NCBI RefSeq assembly: GCF_023898865.1
Contig: NZ_JAGSOV010000020.1
Coordinates: 1 to 64,000, forward strand
DNA from: Pseudonocardia humida
GTDB taxonomy: Bacteria; Actinomycetota; Actinomycetes; Mycobacteriales; Pseudonocardiaceae
DNA length: 64,000 nucleotides
Reading direction: 5' to 3'
In this document: in pieces, positions 16,421 through 27,773 of the stretch
Layout of the letters: each line of letters begins with the position of its first letter
How positions within the stretch are numbered: the first letter of the stretch is position 1
Notes under the pieces: model-generated
Seen by the model: only the letters and a program-made list of their open reading frames with translations
Databases searched by the model: none
What the model was told of the DNA's origin: nothing
Program-made: the position numbers and the translations under genes

Positions 16421-17422
16421 TCAGCGGGACGGGGACTCGGGGTGCTCGTCGAGGGCGTCGGGGATGCCGTCGTCGTCGCTGTCGGGCAGCAGCGGGTCGG
16501 GGATCTGGGCCCGCACCGCCTCCAGCTGCGCGGCCAGCGCGAACCCGAACAGCAGGGCCATCCCGGTGAGGTTGGCCCACAGCAGCAGCGCCATCACCGC
16601 GGTCAGCGGCCCGTAGGTGTCGCCGAAGCCCGGGGCGACGCCCACGTAGAGCGCGAGCAGCCCGGACACCACCAGCCACACCAGCACCGTCACCGACGCG
16701 CCGAGCGCGAGCCAGGTGGGGCCGGGCTGGCGCCGGCGCGGGGCGAAGCGGAACAGCAGCGTGACCGCGACGAGCAGCGCCGCCAGGCCCAGCGGCCAGC
16801 GGGCGACGTCCCACACCGTCTCCACCGGGTCGCCCCAGCTGTAGGCGTCCTCCAGCGCGTCCCCGAACGGCTCGCCGGCCACGATGAGCAGCAGGCCCAC
16901 CGCCATCGCGACCCCCGCCGTCGCGGTGAGCAGCGCCGCCCGCAGGTACTTGCGCAGGGCGGGTCGGTCGCGCTTGGTGCCGTAGATCCGGTTCGCCCCC
17001 CGCTCCAGCTGGGCGAACGCCGACGTCGCCGCGGCGAACGCGGTCGCCAGCCCGAGCGCCACCACCACCTCGGCCCGCTCGCTGCCCTCCTCCGAGCCGC
17101 CCTGCACGGCGTCCGCGACCAGGGCGTCGTTGTTCCCCGGCGAGACCACCACGACGGTGCGCGCCACGACCTCGGCGAACGACTCCGCGCCCAGCGCATT
17201 GGCCAGCCCCGCCCCTGCGATGATCAGCGGCACCGTGGCCAGGGCGAGCTGCATCGCGAACGCCCGCGCGTGGCTGAACCCGTCGCCGTAGCGGAAGCGG
17301 ACGAACGCACCCCGGACCAGGTGCCCCATGCCGTGGTGGCGCGCGGCGTGCCACGCGTCGTCGGCGGAGAGCTCGTCGGACGAGACCAGCTCGGTCTCCG
17401 GGACGGCGCGCACCGAGCTCAC
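16421..17422 (-). CDS. YihY/BrkB-family integral membrane protein with acidic C-terminal motif
   Basis: A 333-residue polytopic membrane protein of the YihY/UPF0761 family (once called RNase BN). The family signature is in FRYGDGFSHARAFAMQLALATVPLIIAGAG and in the later ERGANRIYGTKRDRP and YGPLTAVMALLLWANLTGMALLFGFALAAQLEA (quoted in part); about six membrane segments can be traced. The transported or bound substrate is not known. The cytoplasmic tail ends in DSDDDGIPDALDEHPE, which matches a thrombospondin type-3-like calcium-binding repeat and is not a normal family feature. It is convergent with the HxlR gene and upstream of the clpC1 terminator. Confidence 0.83.
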   Translation of the reverse strand: MSSVRAVPETELVSSDELSADDAWHAARHHGMGHLVRGAFVRFRYGDGFSHARAFAMQLALATVPLIIAGAGLANALGAESFAEVVARTVVVVSPGNNDALVADAVQGGSEEGSERAEVVVALGLATAFAAATSAFAQLERGANRIYGTKRDRPALRKYLRAALLTATAGVAMAVGLLLIVAGEPFGDALEDAYSWGDPVETVWDVARWPLGLAALLVAVTLLFRFAPRRRQPGPTWLALGASVTVLVWLVVSGLLALYVGVAPGFGDTYGPLTAVMALLLWANLTGMALLFGFALAAQLEAVRAQIPDPLLPDSDDDGIPDALDEHPESPSR

Positions 17423-17571
17423 CCGGAAGAACCTAGCCGCAACCGACCGGGCGGGCCTCAGTCGAGGGGCGCCCCCGGGCGCCGTCCCGCGCCAGCGCCT
17501 CCGGCAGCGCGTACAGCCGTGGGCTCGGCCTGCCTCCGATCACGGACCTGACCGTTGGGCGGCCGCGGACG

Positions 17572-17615
17572 CCGAACGGCCCGCCCGGAGGGGGTGCTCC
17601 AGGCGGGCCGTTCGG
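17572..17615 (-). terminator. Hairpin terminator downstream of clpC1
   Basis: A perfect 14-bp inverted repeat, CCGAACGGCCCGCC at 17572-17585 with its complement at 17602-17615, 38 bp past the clpC1 stop codon in the direction of transcription. A clear U-run is lacking, as usual in high-GC actinobacteria. Confidence 0.75.
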
Positions 17616-17652
17616 TAGTCCTGCGCCGAGGCGTGGGGCTGGGCCTACATCG

Positions 17653-20187
<2,535 letters not shown>

Positions 20188-20414
20188 CTAGTACTCCTCG
20201 CCTACTGCGCCGTGCAACGCCGCGCTGGGTCGTGCCGCGACTGACGCCGTCAACATGGGCGGCGCGCGCTGCGCCGCGTACGCCCCGACTCCCACTGTAT
20301 CGGCCCGGGGCCCCGCGGTGCCCGCGGTCCGCTCACCTGCTATGGGCCAACACCCGGTCGGCCACCGGGATTCCCGGACGGCACCCGGGCCCGACCGGAG
20401 GGTGACGACGCAGG

Positions 20415-21221
20415 TCAGCCCGGGATCGCGGCCTGTTCGGCCGCGCGCTCCGCGGCCTTGTCGGCCTGCCACCCGTCCTCGTCACGGCCGATGCGCCAGT
20501 AGCCGGAAACGGACAGATCTGCGCGCGGCACGCCCCGATCGTCGAGCAGGTGGCGGCGCAGGGCGCGCACCGCCCCGGCCTCGCCGTGCACGAACGCGTG
20601 CACCCGCCCGACCGGGAACTCCAGCGCCCGGACGGCCTCGACGAGCCCGTCGGGCCCGGCGGTGTCGCGGTGGACCCAGTGCTGCTCGACGCCGGCCGGC
20701 AGCTCCTGCTGCTCCCGCGGCCCGCCCACCTCCAGCACGGCCACGGCCCGCGCACCGGCGGGCAGCCGCTCGCAGGCGGCCCCGATCGCCGGCAGCGCGC
20801 TCTCGTCGCCCGCGAAGAGGTGCCAGTCGGCCTCCGGGTCGGGTGCGTAGGCGCCGCCGGGGCCCTGCAGGCGCAGCACGTCGCCGGGGCGGGCCGCGGC
20901 GGCCCACGGCCCGGCCAGGCCGCGGTCGCCGTGGACCACGAAGTCGATGGTCATCTCGCCGGCGGCGTGGTCGAGCGCGCGGACCGTGTACGTCCGCATG
21001 GCGGGCCACTGGTCGCGGGGCAGCTCGGCCCGGATCGTCTCCATGTCGAACGGCTCGGGGTACGACACCCCCGGCCGCGGGAAGACGAGCTTGACGTAGC
21101 GATCGGTGTAGGGCGTGTCGGGGAAATCGGCGATGTCGCCGCCGCCGGCGACGACGCGGATCATCCCCGGGGTGAGCCGCTCGGTGCGGCGGACCTCGAG
21201 CGTGGTCGTCCGTCGGGGCAT
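20415..21221 (-). CDS. Siderophore-interacting protein (FAD-binding ferric-siderophore reductase)
   Basis: A 268-residue protein of the SIP/ViuB group that reduces ferric siderophores in the cytoplasm to release iron. The FAD-binding beta-barrel carries MRTYTVRALD (RxYTxR motif) and VVHGDRGLAGPWAAAARPGD. The NAD(P)H-binding domain has FAGDESALPAIGAACERLP and the C-terminal family signature SGYWRIGRDEDGWQADK. A good DtxR/IdeR box lies 32 bp upstream of the ATG (21253-21271), so iron should repress transcription. The gene is inserted between lsr2 and clpC1 compared with mycobacteria. Confidence 0.93.
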   Translation of the reverse strand: MPRRTTTLEVRRTERLTPGMIRVVAGGGDIADFPDTPYTDRYVKLVFPRPGVSYPEPFDMETIRAELPRDQWPAMRTYTVRALDHAAGEMTIDFVVHGDRGLAGPWAAAARPGDVLRLQGPGGAYAPDPEADWHLFAGDESALPAIGAACERLPAGARAVAVLEVGGPREQQELPAGVEQHWVHRDTAGPDGLVEAVRALEFPVGRVHAFVHGEAGAVRALRRHLLDDRGVPRADLSVSGYWRIGRDEDGWQADKAAERAAEQAAIPG

Positions 21222-21252
21222 CGGACCTCCTCGGTCGGATTCGTGGCCGTGC

Positions 21253-21271
21253 TTAGGTCAGCCTAAGCACA
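21253..21271. promoter_or_regulatory. DtxR/IdeR iron box
   Basis: TTAGGTCAGCCTAAGCACA matches the IdeR/DtxR consensus TTAGGTTAGSCTAACCTAA at about 15 of 19 positions, including the conserved TTAGGT-nAG-CCTAA core. It lies 32 bp before the siderophore-interacting protein gene. Confidence 0.75.
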
Positions 21272-21360
21272 TTCCAGAGGCGGTGCACCCGGCCAAGCTG
21301 ATCACGTCGGCGCGCCGACCGGAAGCGCCACCCACCACGCACTCCGTCCGGCACCGCGCG

Positions 21361-21450
21361 CCCCCCCCCCCCCCCCCCCCCCCCAAACCCACAGTTGAGG
21401 GGGGGGGCAAAGAGGCAGCCGGGGGCCCCGCCCCCCCCCCCCCCTACCCC
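21361..21450. repeat. Poly-C/poly-G rich tract in a gene-free region
   Basis: 24 consecutive C (21361-21384), then a G9 run, a C14 run (21431-21444) and further C/G blocks. No gene spans it. The composition is extreme even for this genome and resembles the tracts at 27, 39294 and 46684, so local sequence quality is doubtful. Confidence 0.85.
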
Positions 21451-21532
21451 CGTGGGGCGGGGGGTACCCCCGGGCCGGCGGGTGCCCCGGACCCCCGCCG
21501 ACCCTCCCCCGCCGGACCCCCGGAGAAGTGCC

Positions 21533-22070
21533 CCTGCTCGAGCCGAGGCCCGCCGGAGGCGCACTTCCCCTCCCTCCGACAAGTCCGACAAGCTCCTCTC
21601 CCCGGAGCGGACGCGCGCGGACGCCCTCAGTAGGCAGGAACGTTGCCGGGTGGCGTGCCCAGCCTCGTGAGTACCGGTGGGGCGAAGGCGGGGTGAAGGA
21701 GCGCCTCCGGCGGCGCCTCCGCGGCGGGCGACCTCGGATCGAGCAGGGGTTCGGCCCCTGCCGTCCCGTCGTCACGCTCAGCGAAGCACGTCCGCCGCGG
21801 CCCCCGCACGGTTGGCATCCATGGGCTGCGGTTGGGAGGGGAGGGTGCGGGGGTCGCGTCGGACGCGCTCTGCCGAGCGCGCCGACGTGACGGCAGGGGC
21901 CTCGGGAGGGGAGTGGCGCTGCGCGCCGCTTCGCCTGGGCTCGCCTCGCGGCGCTGCGCGCCGCCTTACCGGAGCGAGAGTGGCTTTCGTCCCGCTGCGC
22001 CGGACGAGAGCGACTCTGGTTGCGTCTGGCGCGACGAGAGTCGCTCTCGTACGGCTCCGCCGGTGCGCGT
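21533..22070. repeat. Repeat cluster 1: nested inverted repeats and palindrome array
   Basis: Part of the 1.1-kb gene-free interval 21222-22309. It contains, in order: a long inverted repeat with arms of about 50-70 bp (left near 21533-21582, right near 21676-21748; the arms include CTGCTCGAGCC and its counterpart GGATCGAGCAG); a hairpin of two 57-bp arms (21753-21809 and 21845-21901, about 85 percent complementary); GCGCTGCGCGCCG direct repeats (21916-21964); and three GCGAGAGT/ACTCTCG-type palindromes (21973-22060). About 21602-21978 is repeated directly, at roughly 90 percent identity by eye, at 43817-44198. Open frames here overlap on both strands and look like shadows. The remaining 22070-22309 holds nothing recognisable. 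Confidence 0.85.
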
Positions 22071-22309
22071 CGCCCCGGTGGGCACCGCGCACACCGTGTG
22101 GTGTGCACGCACAGCGTCCGGCGTGTGCGTCGTGGCCGGTGGGTGTGCGTGGACACGGGCGGGGCCTCGCGGCGAGCGCCGTCGTCGGCGCCGCGGTGGT
22201 CGCGGTGGGGGTGCTCGTCGTGCGCGTGAAGATCGAGCCGTGCTGATCGCCCGGTGCTGATCCGGGGCGGCGGGCCGCCGGTGGCCGCGGCCCGCCGCGC
22301 CGTCGATCG

Positions 22310-22657
22310 TCAGTTCTCCTGGTGGTAGGCCTCCAGGACCTCGGCCGGGATGCGACCCCGGTCGGAAACCTTCATTCCACGCTTGCGCGCCCACTCGCGA
22401 ATCGCCTGGTTCTGCTCGCGGTCGATCGAGGGGCGGCGCGGCGGGGTCGCGGCGGCGGTGGCGGTGGAACGGCGCCGGCCACCGCCCGCCTTGCGCGCGG
22501 CCGCCACGAACTCGGCGAGCACATCGCGCAGTCGCCCCGCATTGCCCTTGGACAGGTCGATCTCGAACGCCTTGCCGTCGAGACCGAACTCGACGGTCTC
22601 GTCGGCCGCCTCTCCGTCCAGGTCGTCGATCAATCTCACTTCACGGATCTGCGCCAC
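22310..22657 (-). CDS. lsr2: Nucleoid-associated protein Lsr2
   Basis: A 115-residue H-NS-like xenogeneic silencer that binds AT-rich DNA. The N-terminal dimerisation domain reads [20 protein letters not shown] and [21 protein letters not shown] basic linker (GGGRRRST) leads to the C-terminal DNA-binding domain with [20 protein letters not shown], containing the AT-hook-like RGR. The GTG at 22657 was chosen because GGAGG lies 5 bases upstream; a longer upstream frame lacks similarity. The gene follows lysS as in mycobacteria, but the downstream space to clpC1 has expanded to hold repeat cluster 1 and an iron gene. Confidence 0.96.
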   Translation of the reverse strand: MAQIREVRLIDDLDGEAADETVEFGLDGKAFEIDLSKGNAGRLRDVLAEFVAAARKAGGGRRRSTATAAATPPRRPSIDREQNQAIREWARKRGMKVSDRGRIPAEVLEAYHQEN

Positions 22658-22768
22658 CGGGACCTCCACACTCGCCGTACTGGGATCTGCGACAACGCCG
22701 CAGCCCACCGCACGATATAGCGATTCGATCGTCGGCGTCGAGTCACCCCTCCGGGGAGGGGCGATCCG

Positions 22769-24274
22769 TTACTCAGAACGCACGAGCGGATACAGAATGG
22801 TTTCCCTGATTCCGAGCCCGGTCAGCGTCATGAGGAGGCGGTCGACGCCCATTCCCATGCCGCCTGTCGGCGGCATTCCGTACTCCATCGCACGCAGGAA
22901 GTCCTCGTCGAGCCGCATGGCCTCGGCGTCGCCCGCGGCGGCCAGCAGGGACTGCTCCTGCAGCCTGCGCCGCTGCTCGACGGGGTCGACCAGCTCGGAG
23001 TAGGCGGTGGCCAGCTCGTGCCCGAAGACGACGAGGTCCCAGGCCTCGGTGAGCCGCGGGTCGTCGCGGTGCTGCCGGGTGAGCGGGCGCACCTCGACCG
23101 GGTAGTCGCGCACGAAGGTGGGTTCGCGGAGGGTGTGCTCGACCAGCTTCTCGAACAGTTCGAGGACGATCTCACCGGCCGACAGCGAATCCTTCAGGGC
23201 GACGTCGTGCGCGGCCGCCAGCTTCCGCAGATCCTCGACCGAGGTGTCCGGTGTGACCTCCACCCCGACCGCGGAGGAAACTGCACCATGCAACGTCACG
23301 GAGCGCCATGCACCCCCCAGATCGTGTTCCGACCCGTCCGCATGACGCACGACCGTGGATCCGAACACGGCGCGTGCGCAGGCCTGCACCAACTCCCGGG
23401 TCAGATCCGCCATCACGTCGTAGGTGGCGTAGGCCTGGTAGGTCTCCAGCATCGCGAACTCCGGCGAGTGCGTGGAGTCGATGCCCTCGTTCCGGAAGTT
23501 GCGATTGATCTCGAAGACCCGCTCGATGCCGCCGACAATGCACCGCTTCAGGAACAGTTCCGGCGCGATCCGCAGGTAGAGGTCGGTGTCCAGGGCGTTG
23601 GCGTGGGTGACGAACGGGCGCGCCGTCGCCCCGCCGTGCACCAGTTGCAGCATGGGCGTCTCGACCTCGGTGAATCCGCGGTCGTGCATCTGGGAGCGCA
23701 GCGTCCGCATCACCTCGGCCCGGGCCCGCACCATCTCCCTGGCCTGGGGCCGGACGATGAGGTCGACGTAGCGCTGGCGGACGCGGGTCTCCTCGGAGAG
23801 CTCGTGGTGGGCCACCGGGAGCGGGCGAACGGCCTTCGAGGTGAGCTCCCAGCGGTCGGCCATCACCGACAGCTCCCCGCGCCGGGAGGTGATCACCTCG
23901 CCGTGCACGTGGACGTGGTCGCCGAGGTCGACGGTGGCCTTCCAGCGGCCCAGCTCCTCCTCACCGACCAGGGCCAGGCTCAGCATCGCCTGCAGCTCGG
24001 TGCCGTCGCCCTCGCGCAGCGTGGCGAAGCACAGCTTGCCGGTGTTCCGCAGGAAGATCACCCGCCCGGTGACGTCGACGGTCTCGCCCGTGGCGGTGTC
24101 CGGCGGCAGGTCGGGGTGGGCGTCGCGGACCTGGCGCAGCGTGTGGCTGCGCTCGACGACGACGGGGTAGGGATCGCGCCCCTCGGCCAGTACCTGCGCG
24201 CGCTTGGCCAGCCGGACCCGCATCTGCTCGGGGAGTTCCTGGTCCTGGTCCGGGGCTGCGTGCTCTGTGCTCAC
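22769..24274 (-). CDS. lysS: Lysyl-tRNA synthetase (class II)
   Basis: A 501-residue class II synthetase. The N-terminal OB-fold anticodon-binding domain (about 60-170) includes [21 protein letters not shown]. Motif 1 lies near [17 protein letters not shown]. Motif 2 is [20 protein letters not shown] and motif 3 is [20 protein letters not shown] start. The downstream lsr2 follows after 111 bp, the same order as in M. tuberculosis (Rv3598c-Rv3597c). A class I-type methyltransferase gene is divergent with only 63 bp between the starts. No C-terminal membrane extension is present, so this is the housekeeping enzyme rather than an LysX-type fusion. Confidence 0.97.
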   Translation of the reverse strand: MSTEHAAPDQDQELPEQMRVRLAKRAQVLAEGRDPYPVVVERSHTLRQVRDAHPDLPPDTATGETVDVTGRVIFLRNTGKLCFATLREGDGTELQAMLSLALVGEEELGRWKATVDLGDHVHVHGEVITSRRGELSVMADRWELTSKAVRPLPVAHHELSEETRVRQRYVDLIVRPQAREMVRARAEVMRTLRSQMHDRGFTEVETPMLQLVHGGATARPFVTHANALDTDLYLRIAPELFLKRCIVGGIERVFEINRNFRNEGIDSTHSPEFAMLETYQAYATYDVMADLTRELVQACARAVFGSTVVRHADGSEHDLGGAWRSVTLHGAVSSAVGVEVTPDTSVEDLRKLAAAHDVALKDSLSAGEIVLELFEKLVEHTLREPTFVRDYPVEVRPLTRQHRDDPRLTEAWDLVVFGHELATAYSELVDPVEQRRRLQEQSLLAAAGDAEAMRLDEDFLRAMEYGMPPTGGMGMGVDRLLMTLTGLGIRETILYPLVRSE

Positions 24275-24337
24275 GGGACAAGGTTAGTGACGGCGACGCG
24301 GCCGTCCCCCGTCGGTGCGCCCCGTACCGTCCGCGAC

Positions 24338-25096
24338 GTGGACATCGACCGCGCACGGGCGCGCTCCTTCGGACCGGCCGCCGCTGCCTACGCCGCGTTC
24401 CGGCCGGGCTACCCGCGAGCCGCCGTGGAGTGGGCGCTGCAGCCGGTGCTCGGGGCGAGCGAGCCGCCCCGGCTGCTCGACCTCGGGGCGGGCACCGGCA
24501 AGCTCACCGCCACCCTGCTGGAGTTCGGTCCGGTGACGGCCGTCGAGCCGGACGAGGGCATGCTCGCCCAGCTGCGGGCCAGGCTCCCGGAGGTCCAGGC
24601 CCGCTCCGGGACCGCCGAGGAGGTGCCGGCCGAGGACTCGTCGGTGGACGCGGTGCTGGTCGGGCAGGCCTGGCACTGGTTCGACCACGACCGCGCGCTG
24701 GCCGAGGCGGCCCGTGTGCTGCGCCCGGGCGGGGTGCTCGCGGCGCTGTGGAACAGCGACGACCTCGCGGTCGAGTGGGTGCGCGGCTACCGCGAGGCGC
24801 TCTACTCCCAGCGCAGCGTCCCGCCCGCGGAGGGCACGGACAACGTGCCTGCGCTGCCCGGGCACCCGGCGTTCGCGCACAGCCGGCACAGCCGCCACCC
24901 CAACCCCGTGCGCACGACCGCGGAGGGCCTGGTCGCCAGCATGGGCACGCACTCGTGGCTGCTGGTCAGCGAGCCCGACGTGCGGGAGCGGGCGCTGGGC
25001 GGGCTGCGCGACTACCTGGCCGGGCGCCCGGAGACCTCGGCGGGCGAGTTCGAGCTGCCGCTGGTCACCGAGGTGCTCCGGACGTTGCGCAAGTAG
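24338..25096 (+). CDS. Class I SAM-dependent methyltransferase
   Basis: A 252-residue methyltransferase of the UbiE/Methyltransf_11-like group common in actinobacteria. SAM motif I is LLDLGAGTGKLTATL, the acidic residue after beta-2 is in VTAVEPDEGMLAQL, motif IV is VDAVLVGQAWHWFDHDRAL, and motif VI is RVLRPGGVLAALWN. The C-terminal FELPLVTEVLRTL is conserved in the group. The substrate is unknown. The GTG at 24338 follows closely on the divergent lysS. Its last 85 bp overlap the 3' end of the convergent coaX gene. Confidence 0.88.
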   Translation: MDIDRARARSFGPAAAAYAAFRPGYPRAAVEWALQPVLGASEPPRLLDLGAGTGKLTATLLEFGPVTAVEPDEGMLAQLRARLPEVQARSGTAEEVPAEDSSVDAVLVGQAWHWFDHDRALAEAARVLRPGGVLAALWNSDDLAVEWVRGYREALYSQRSVPPAEGTDNVPALPGHPAFAHSRHSRHPNPVRTTAEGLVASMGTHSWLLVSEPDVRERALGGLRDYLAGRPETSAGEFELPLVTEVLRTLRK

Positions 25097-25872
25097 GTCA
25101 GCCGCAGCCCCAGCAGGGTCAGGTCGGGCACGTACTCGGCGATCGTCTCCGACACCCCGGCCATCAGCGGGGCCAGCCCGCCGGTGCCCAGCACGGTCAC
25201 CGGGCCCGCCTTCGGGCCGAGCTCTGCGACGATCCGGCCCACCAGCCCGTCGACCTGGCCGGCGAAGCCGTACAGCACCCCGGACTGCAGGCACTCCACC
25301 GTGTTGCGGCCGATCACCGAGCGGGGCCGCACCAGCTCCACGGAGCGCAGCGCGGCGGCCCTGCTGGCCAGCGCCTCCAACGAGATCTCGATGCCGGGGG
25401 CGAGCGCGCCGCCGAGGAACTCGCCGCGGCTCGACACGACGTCGATGTTGGTCGAGGTGCCGAAGTCGACGACCACGCAGGCGGTGCCGTACAGCCGGTG
25501 CGCGGCCAGGGTGTTCATCACGCGGTCGGCGCCGACCTCGCGCGGGTTGTCGACCAGCAGCGGCACCCCCGTGCGCACCCCCGGCCCGACGATCACGTGC
25601 GGGTCGTCGCGGCGCTCGATGAGCAGCCGCAGCTCGCGCAGCAGGCTGGGCACGGTGGACAGCGCGGCGATGCCGCTGACCTCGTCGGTGTAGCGGCCCA
25701 GCAGCCCGCGGAAGGCGACCTCCAGCTCGTCGGCCGTCATCCGCGGGTCGGTGCGCATCCGCCAGTCGCGCACCAGCGGCGGGCGCACCTCGGGGTCCGG
25801 CTCCCCGGCAAGCGCCTCCTCGTAGAGGCCGAGCGCGATCTGGGTGTTGCCGGCGTCCACGCAGAGCAGCAT
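25012..25872 (-). CDS. coaX: Type III pantothenate kinase
   Basis: CoaX phosphorylates pantothenate, the first committed step to coenzyme A. The ASKHA-fold motifs are LLCVDAGNTQIALGLY (phosphate-1 loop), ACVVVDFGTSTNIDVV (Asp and Gly-Thr loop), and the C-terminal VLGTGGLAPLMAG. A length of 286 residues is slightly long. The family normally ends at LGLRLTYLRN, and the extra 24 residues are read antisense through the methyltransferase gene, giving an 85-bp convergent overlap. It follows panC by 7 bp, so the panD gene found between them in mycobacteria is absent. Confidence 0.93.
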   Translation of the reverse strand: MLLCVDAGNTQIALGLYEEALAGEPDPEVRPPLVRDWRMRTDPRMTADELEVAFRGLLGRYTDEVSGIAALSTVPSLLRELRLLIERRDDPHVIVGPGVRTGVPLLVDNPREVGADRVMNTLAAHRLYGTACVVVDFGTSTNIDVVSSRGEFLGGALAPGIEISLEALASRAAALRSVELVRPRSVIGRNTVECLQSGVLYGFAGQVDGLVGRIVAELGPKAGPVTVLGTGGLAPLMAGVSETIAEYVPDLTLLGLRLTYLRNVRSTSVTSGSSNSPAEVSGRPAR

Positions 25873-25879
25873 CGACGGC

Positions 25880-26773
25880 CTACAGCTGCACGTGCACGTT
25901 GTCGATCAGCCGGGTGGTCCCCAGCCGGGCCGCCACCAGCAGCCGGGCGGTGCCGCCGGGCTGCGGGTCGGGGCGCAGGTCGGCGTCGCACAGCTCCAGG
26001 TAGTCGACGGCGAGCGCCGGTTCCTCCCGCAGCACCGCCCAGGCCGCGTCCAGCACGGCCCGCGGCCCCCCGGCAGAGACGCCCGCCCCGGCGCGCAGGG
26101 CCCGGTGCAGCACGGCCGCGCGCGGCCGGTCGGCCGCGGACAGGTAGGCGTTGCGGCTGGACAGGGCCAGCCCGTCGGGCTCGCGCACGGTGGGCACGCC
26201 GACGACCGAGACCGGGAAGTCCAGGTCGCGCACCATCCGGCGGAGCAGCACCAGCTGCTGGTAGTCCTTCTCGCCGAAGAACGCCACGTCCGGCCCGACG
26301 ATGTGGAACAGCTTGGCCACGACGGTGAGCACCCCGGCGAAGTGCCCGGGCCGCACCGCGCCCTCCAGCTGCTCGCCGAGCACGCCGGGCGAGATCGTGG
26401 TGTCGGCGCCTTCGGGGTACATGTCGGCGGCGGACGGCGCGAAGACCAGCTCGGCGCCCTCCTCGCGGCAGGCCCGCACGTCCTCGGCCAGCGGGCGCGG
26501 GTAGCGCTCGAGGTCCTCGCCCGCGCCGAACTGCAGCGGGTTGACGAAGATCGAGACGACGGTGACGGTCGACCCGGGCAGCCTGCGGGCGTGCCGGATC
26601 AGCTCGCGGTGCCCCTCGTGCAGGGCGCCCATCGTCGGCACCAGCACGATCCGCCGCCCGGCTCCGCGCAGCGCCCGCGTCGTCGCGGCCAGCTCCGTCG
26701 GCGAGACGTGCGGGGTCAGCTCGCCCGCCACGTAGGGCTTGCGGGCGGCGCCTCGGCCGGTCTCGGTGGTCAC
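25880..26773 (-). CDS. panC: Pantothenate synthetase
   Basis: Joins pantoate and beta-alanine with ATP to give pantothenate. The nucleotidyl-transferase motifs are [16 protein letters not shown] (HIGH-like), [32 protein letters not shown], and [12 protein letters not shown] (KMSKS-like SSRN). A length of 297 residues is normal. The GTG at 26773 overlaps the preceding DUF2520 stop codon by 4 bp (GTGA), with GGGAGGGAC upstream. coaX follows after 7 bp. Beta-alanine must come from an enzyme encoded elsewhere because panD is not in the cluster. Confidence 0.96.
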   Translation of the reverse strand: MTTETGRGAARKPYVAGELTPHVSPTELAATTRALRGAGRRIVLVPTMGALHEGHRELIRHARRLPGSTVTVVSIFVNPLQFGAGEDLERYPRPLAEDVRACREEGAELVFAPSAADMYPEGADTTISPGVLGEQLEGAVRPGHFAGVLTVVAKLFHIVGPDVAFFGEKDYQQLVLLRRMVRDLDFPVSVVGVPTVREPDGLALSSRNAYLSAADRPRAAVLHRALRAGAGVSAGGPRAVLDAAWAVLREEPALAVDYLELCDADLRPDPQPGGTARLLVAARLGTTRLIDNVHVQL

Positions 26774-27672
26774 GGTCCCTCCCGGAGGGTGCTCAGCACG
26801 TCGTCGACGGCGTGGTCGGGCAGCAGGCCGGCGGCGGCCGCCCGGCGCGCGGTGCGCCCCGCCAGCACGCGGTAGGTCTCGGCCAGGTCGGGGTCGGCGG
26901 CGGTCAGCTCGGCCAGGTGCTTGCGCACGGTGCCGACGTCGCCGCGGGCCACCGGGCCGGTGAGGGCGCGGTCGCCGTGGCGCAGGGCGTTGTCCAGCGC
27001 GGCGGACAGCAGCGGGGCCACCAGCCGCTCGGCCGGCCGGATGCCGGCCCGCTCCAGGGTCTCCACGCAGTCGCGGACCAGCGTGACCAGGTGGTTGGCG
27101 CCGTGCGCCAGCGCGGCGTGGTAGAGCGGCCGGACGGCCTCGGCCACCCGCACCGGCTCCGCCCCCATCTCCACGACCAGCGCGGCACCGACGTTGAACC
27201 CGACGTCCACGCCCGTCTCGTCGTCCTCGGCGGCGGTGACGCCGACGCTGCACCCGGCGAGCCGGGCCACGTCCTCCTGGCGGCCGGTGAACGTCATGAC
27301 CGGGTGCAGGGCCAGCGGCAGCACCCCGTGCTCGACGGCGGGCGCCAGCACGCCGACGCCGTGCGCGCCGGAGGTGTGCACCACGATCTGCCCGGCGCGG
27401 AAGCTCCCGGCCGCGGCCAGCCCGCGCACCAGGCCCGGCAGCACGTCGTCGGGCACCGCGAGCAGGGCCAGGTCGGCCCCGGCGACCACGGTGTCCGGGG
27501 CCAGCAGCGGGACGCCGGGCAGCAGCGCGGCGGCCCGGTCGACGGAGGCCTTGGAGACCCCGGACGTGGCCACGACGCGGTGCCCTGCCGCGGCCCACGC
27601 GGCGCCGACGACGGCGCCGACGCGACCCGCCGACACCACCCCGACCGCGAGCCGGGCCGGACGGGCGCTCAT
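26770..27672 (-). CDS. Rossmann-like/DUF2520 protein of the pantothenate operon
   Basis: A 300-residue NAD(P)-binding protein. The Rossmann start is [20 protein letters not shown] (GxGxxG-like, here G-V-V-S-A-G-R-V-G). The C-terminal helical DUF2520 domain has the segments LHPVMTFTG and [16 protein letters not shown], similar to 6-phosphogluconate/ketopantoate reductase C-terminal folds. In M. tuberculosis the equivalent is Rv3603c, immediately before panC. Because of this linkage and the fold, a reductase role near ketopantoate is conceivable, but this is only inference. The ATG at 27672 was chosen over a GTG at 27708. Confidence 0.85.
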   Translation of the reverse strand: MSARPARLAVGVVSAGRVGAVVGAAWAAAGHRVVATSGVSKASVDRAAALLPGVPLLAPDTVVAGADLALLAVPDDVLPGLVRGLAAAGSFRAGQIVVHTSGAHGVGVLAPAVEHGVLPLALHPVMTFTGRQEDVARLAGCSVGVTAAEDDETGVDVGFNVGAALVVEMGAEPVRVAEAVRPLYHAALAHGANHLVTLVRDCVETLERAGIRPAERLVAPLLSAALDNALRHGDRALTGPVARGDVGTVRKHLAELTAADPDLAETYRVLAGRTARRAAAAGLLPDHAVDDVLSTLREGP

Positions 27673-27773
27673 CGCCGTTCCCCGATTCGCTCGTGCATCC
27701 TGCCCCACCCCGTTCCCGCCGTGCCGGGTCGTCGGGGGACCGCGGCACCGCCCAGGCTAGTGGCCCGCGCCGA

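Noticed and set aside
20199-20209. ClgR box (CGC-N5-GCG) before clpC1
   Set aside because: CGCCTACTGCG has the outer triplets but a mismatch in the inner consensus and overlaps the ribosome-binding region. In such GC-rich DNA it is likely by chance.
21300-22260. Open frames on both strands through repeat cluster 1
   Set aside because: They overlap each other, are Arg/Pro/Ser-rich, and consist of inverted repeats that give similar nonsense on either strand. No family pattern or ribosome-binding site supports them.
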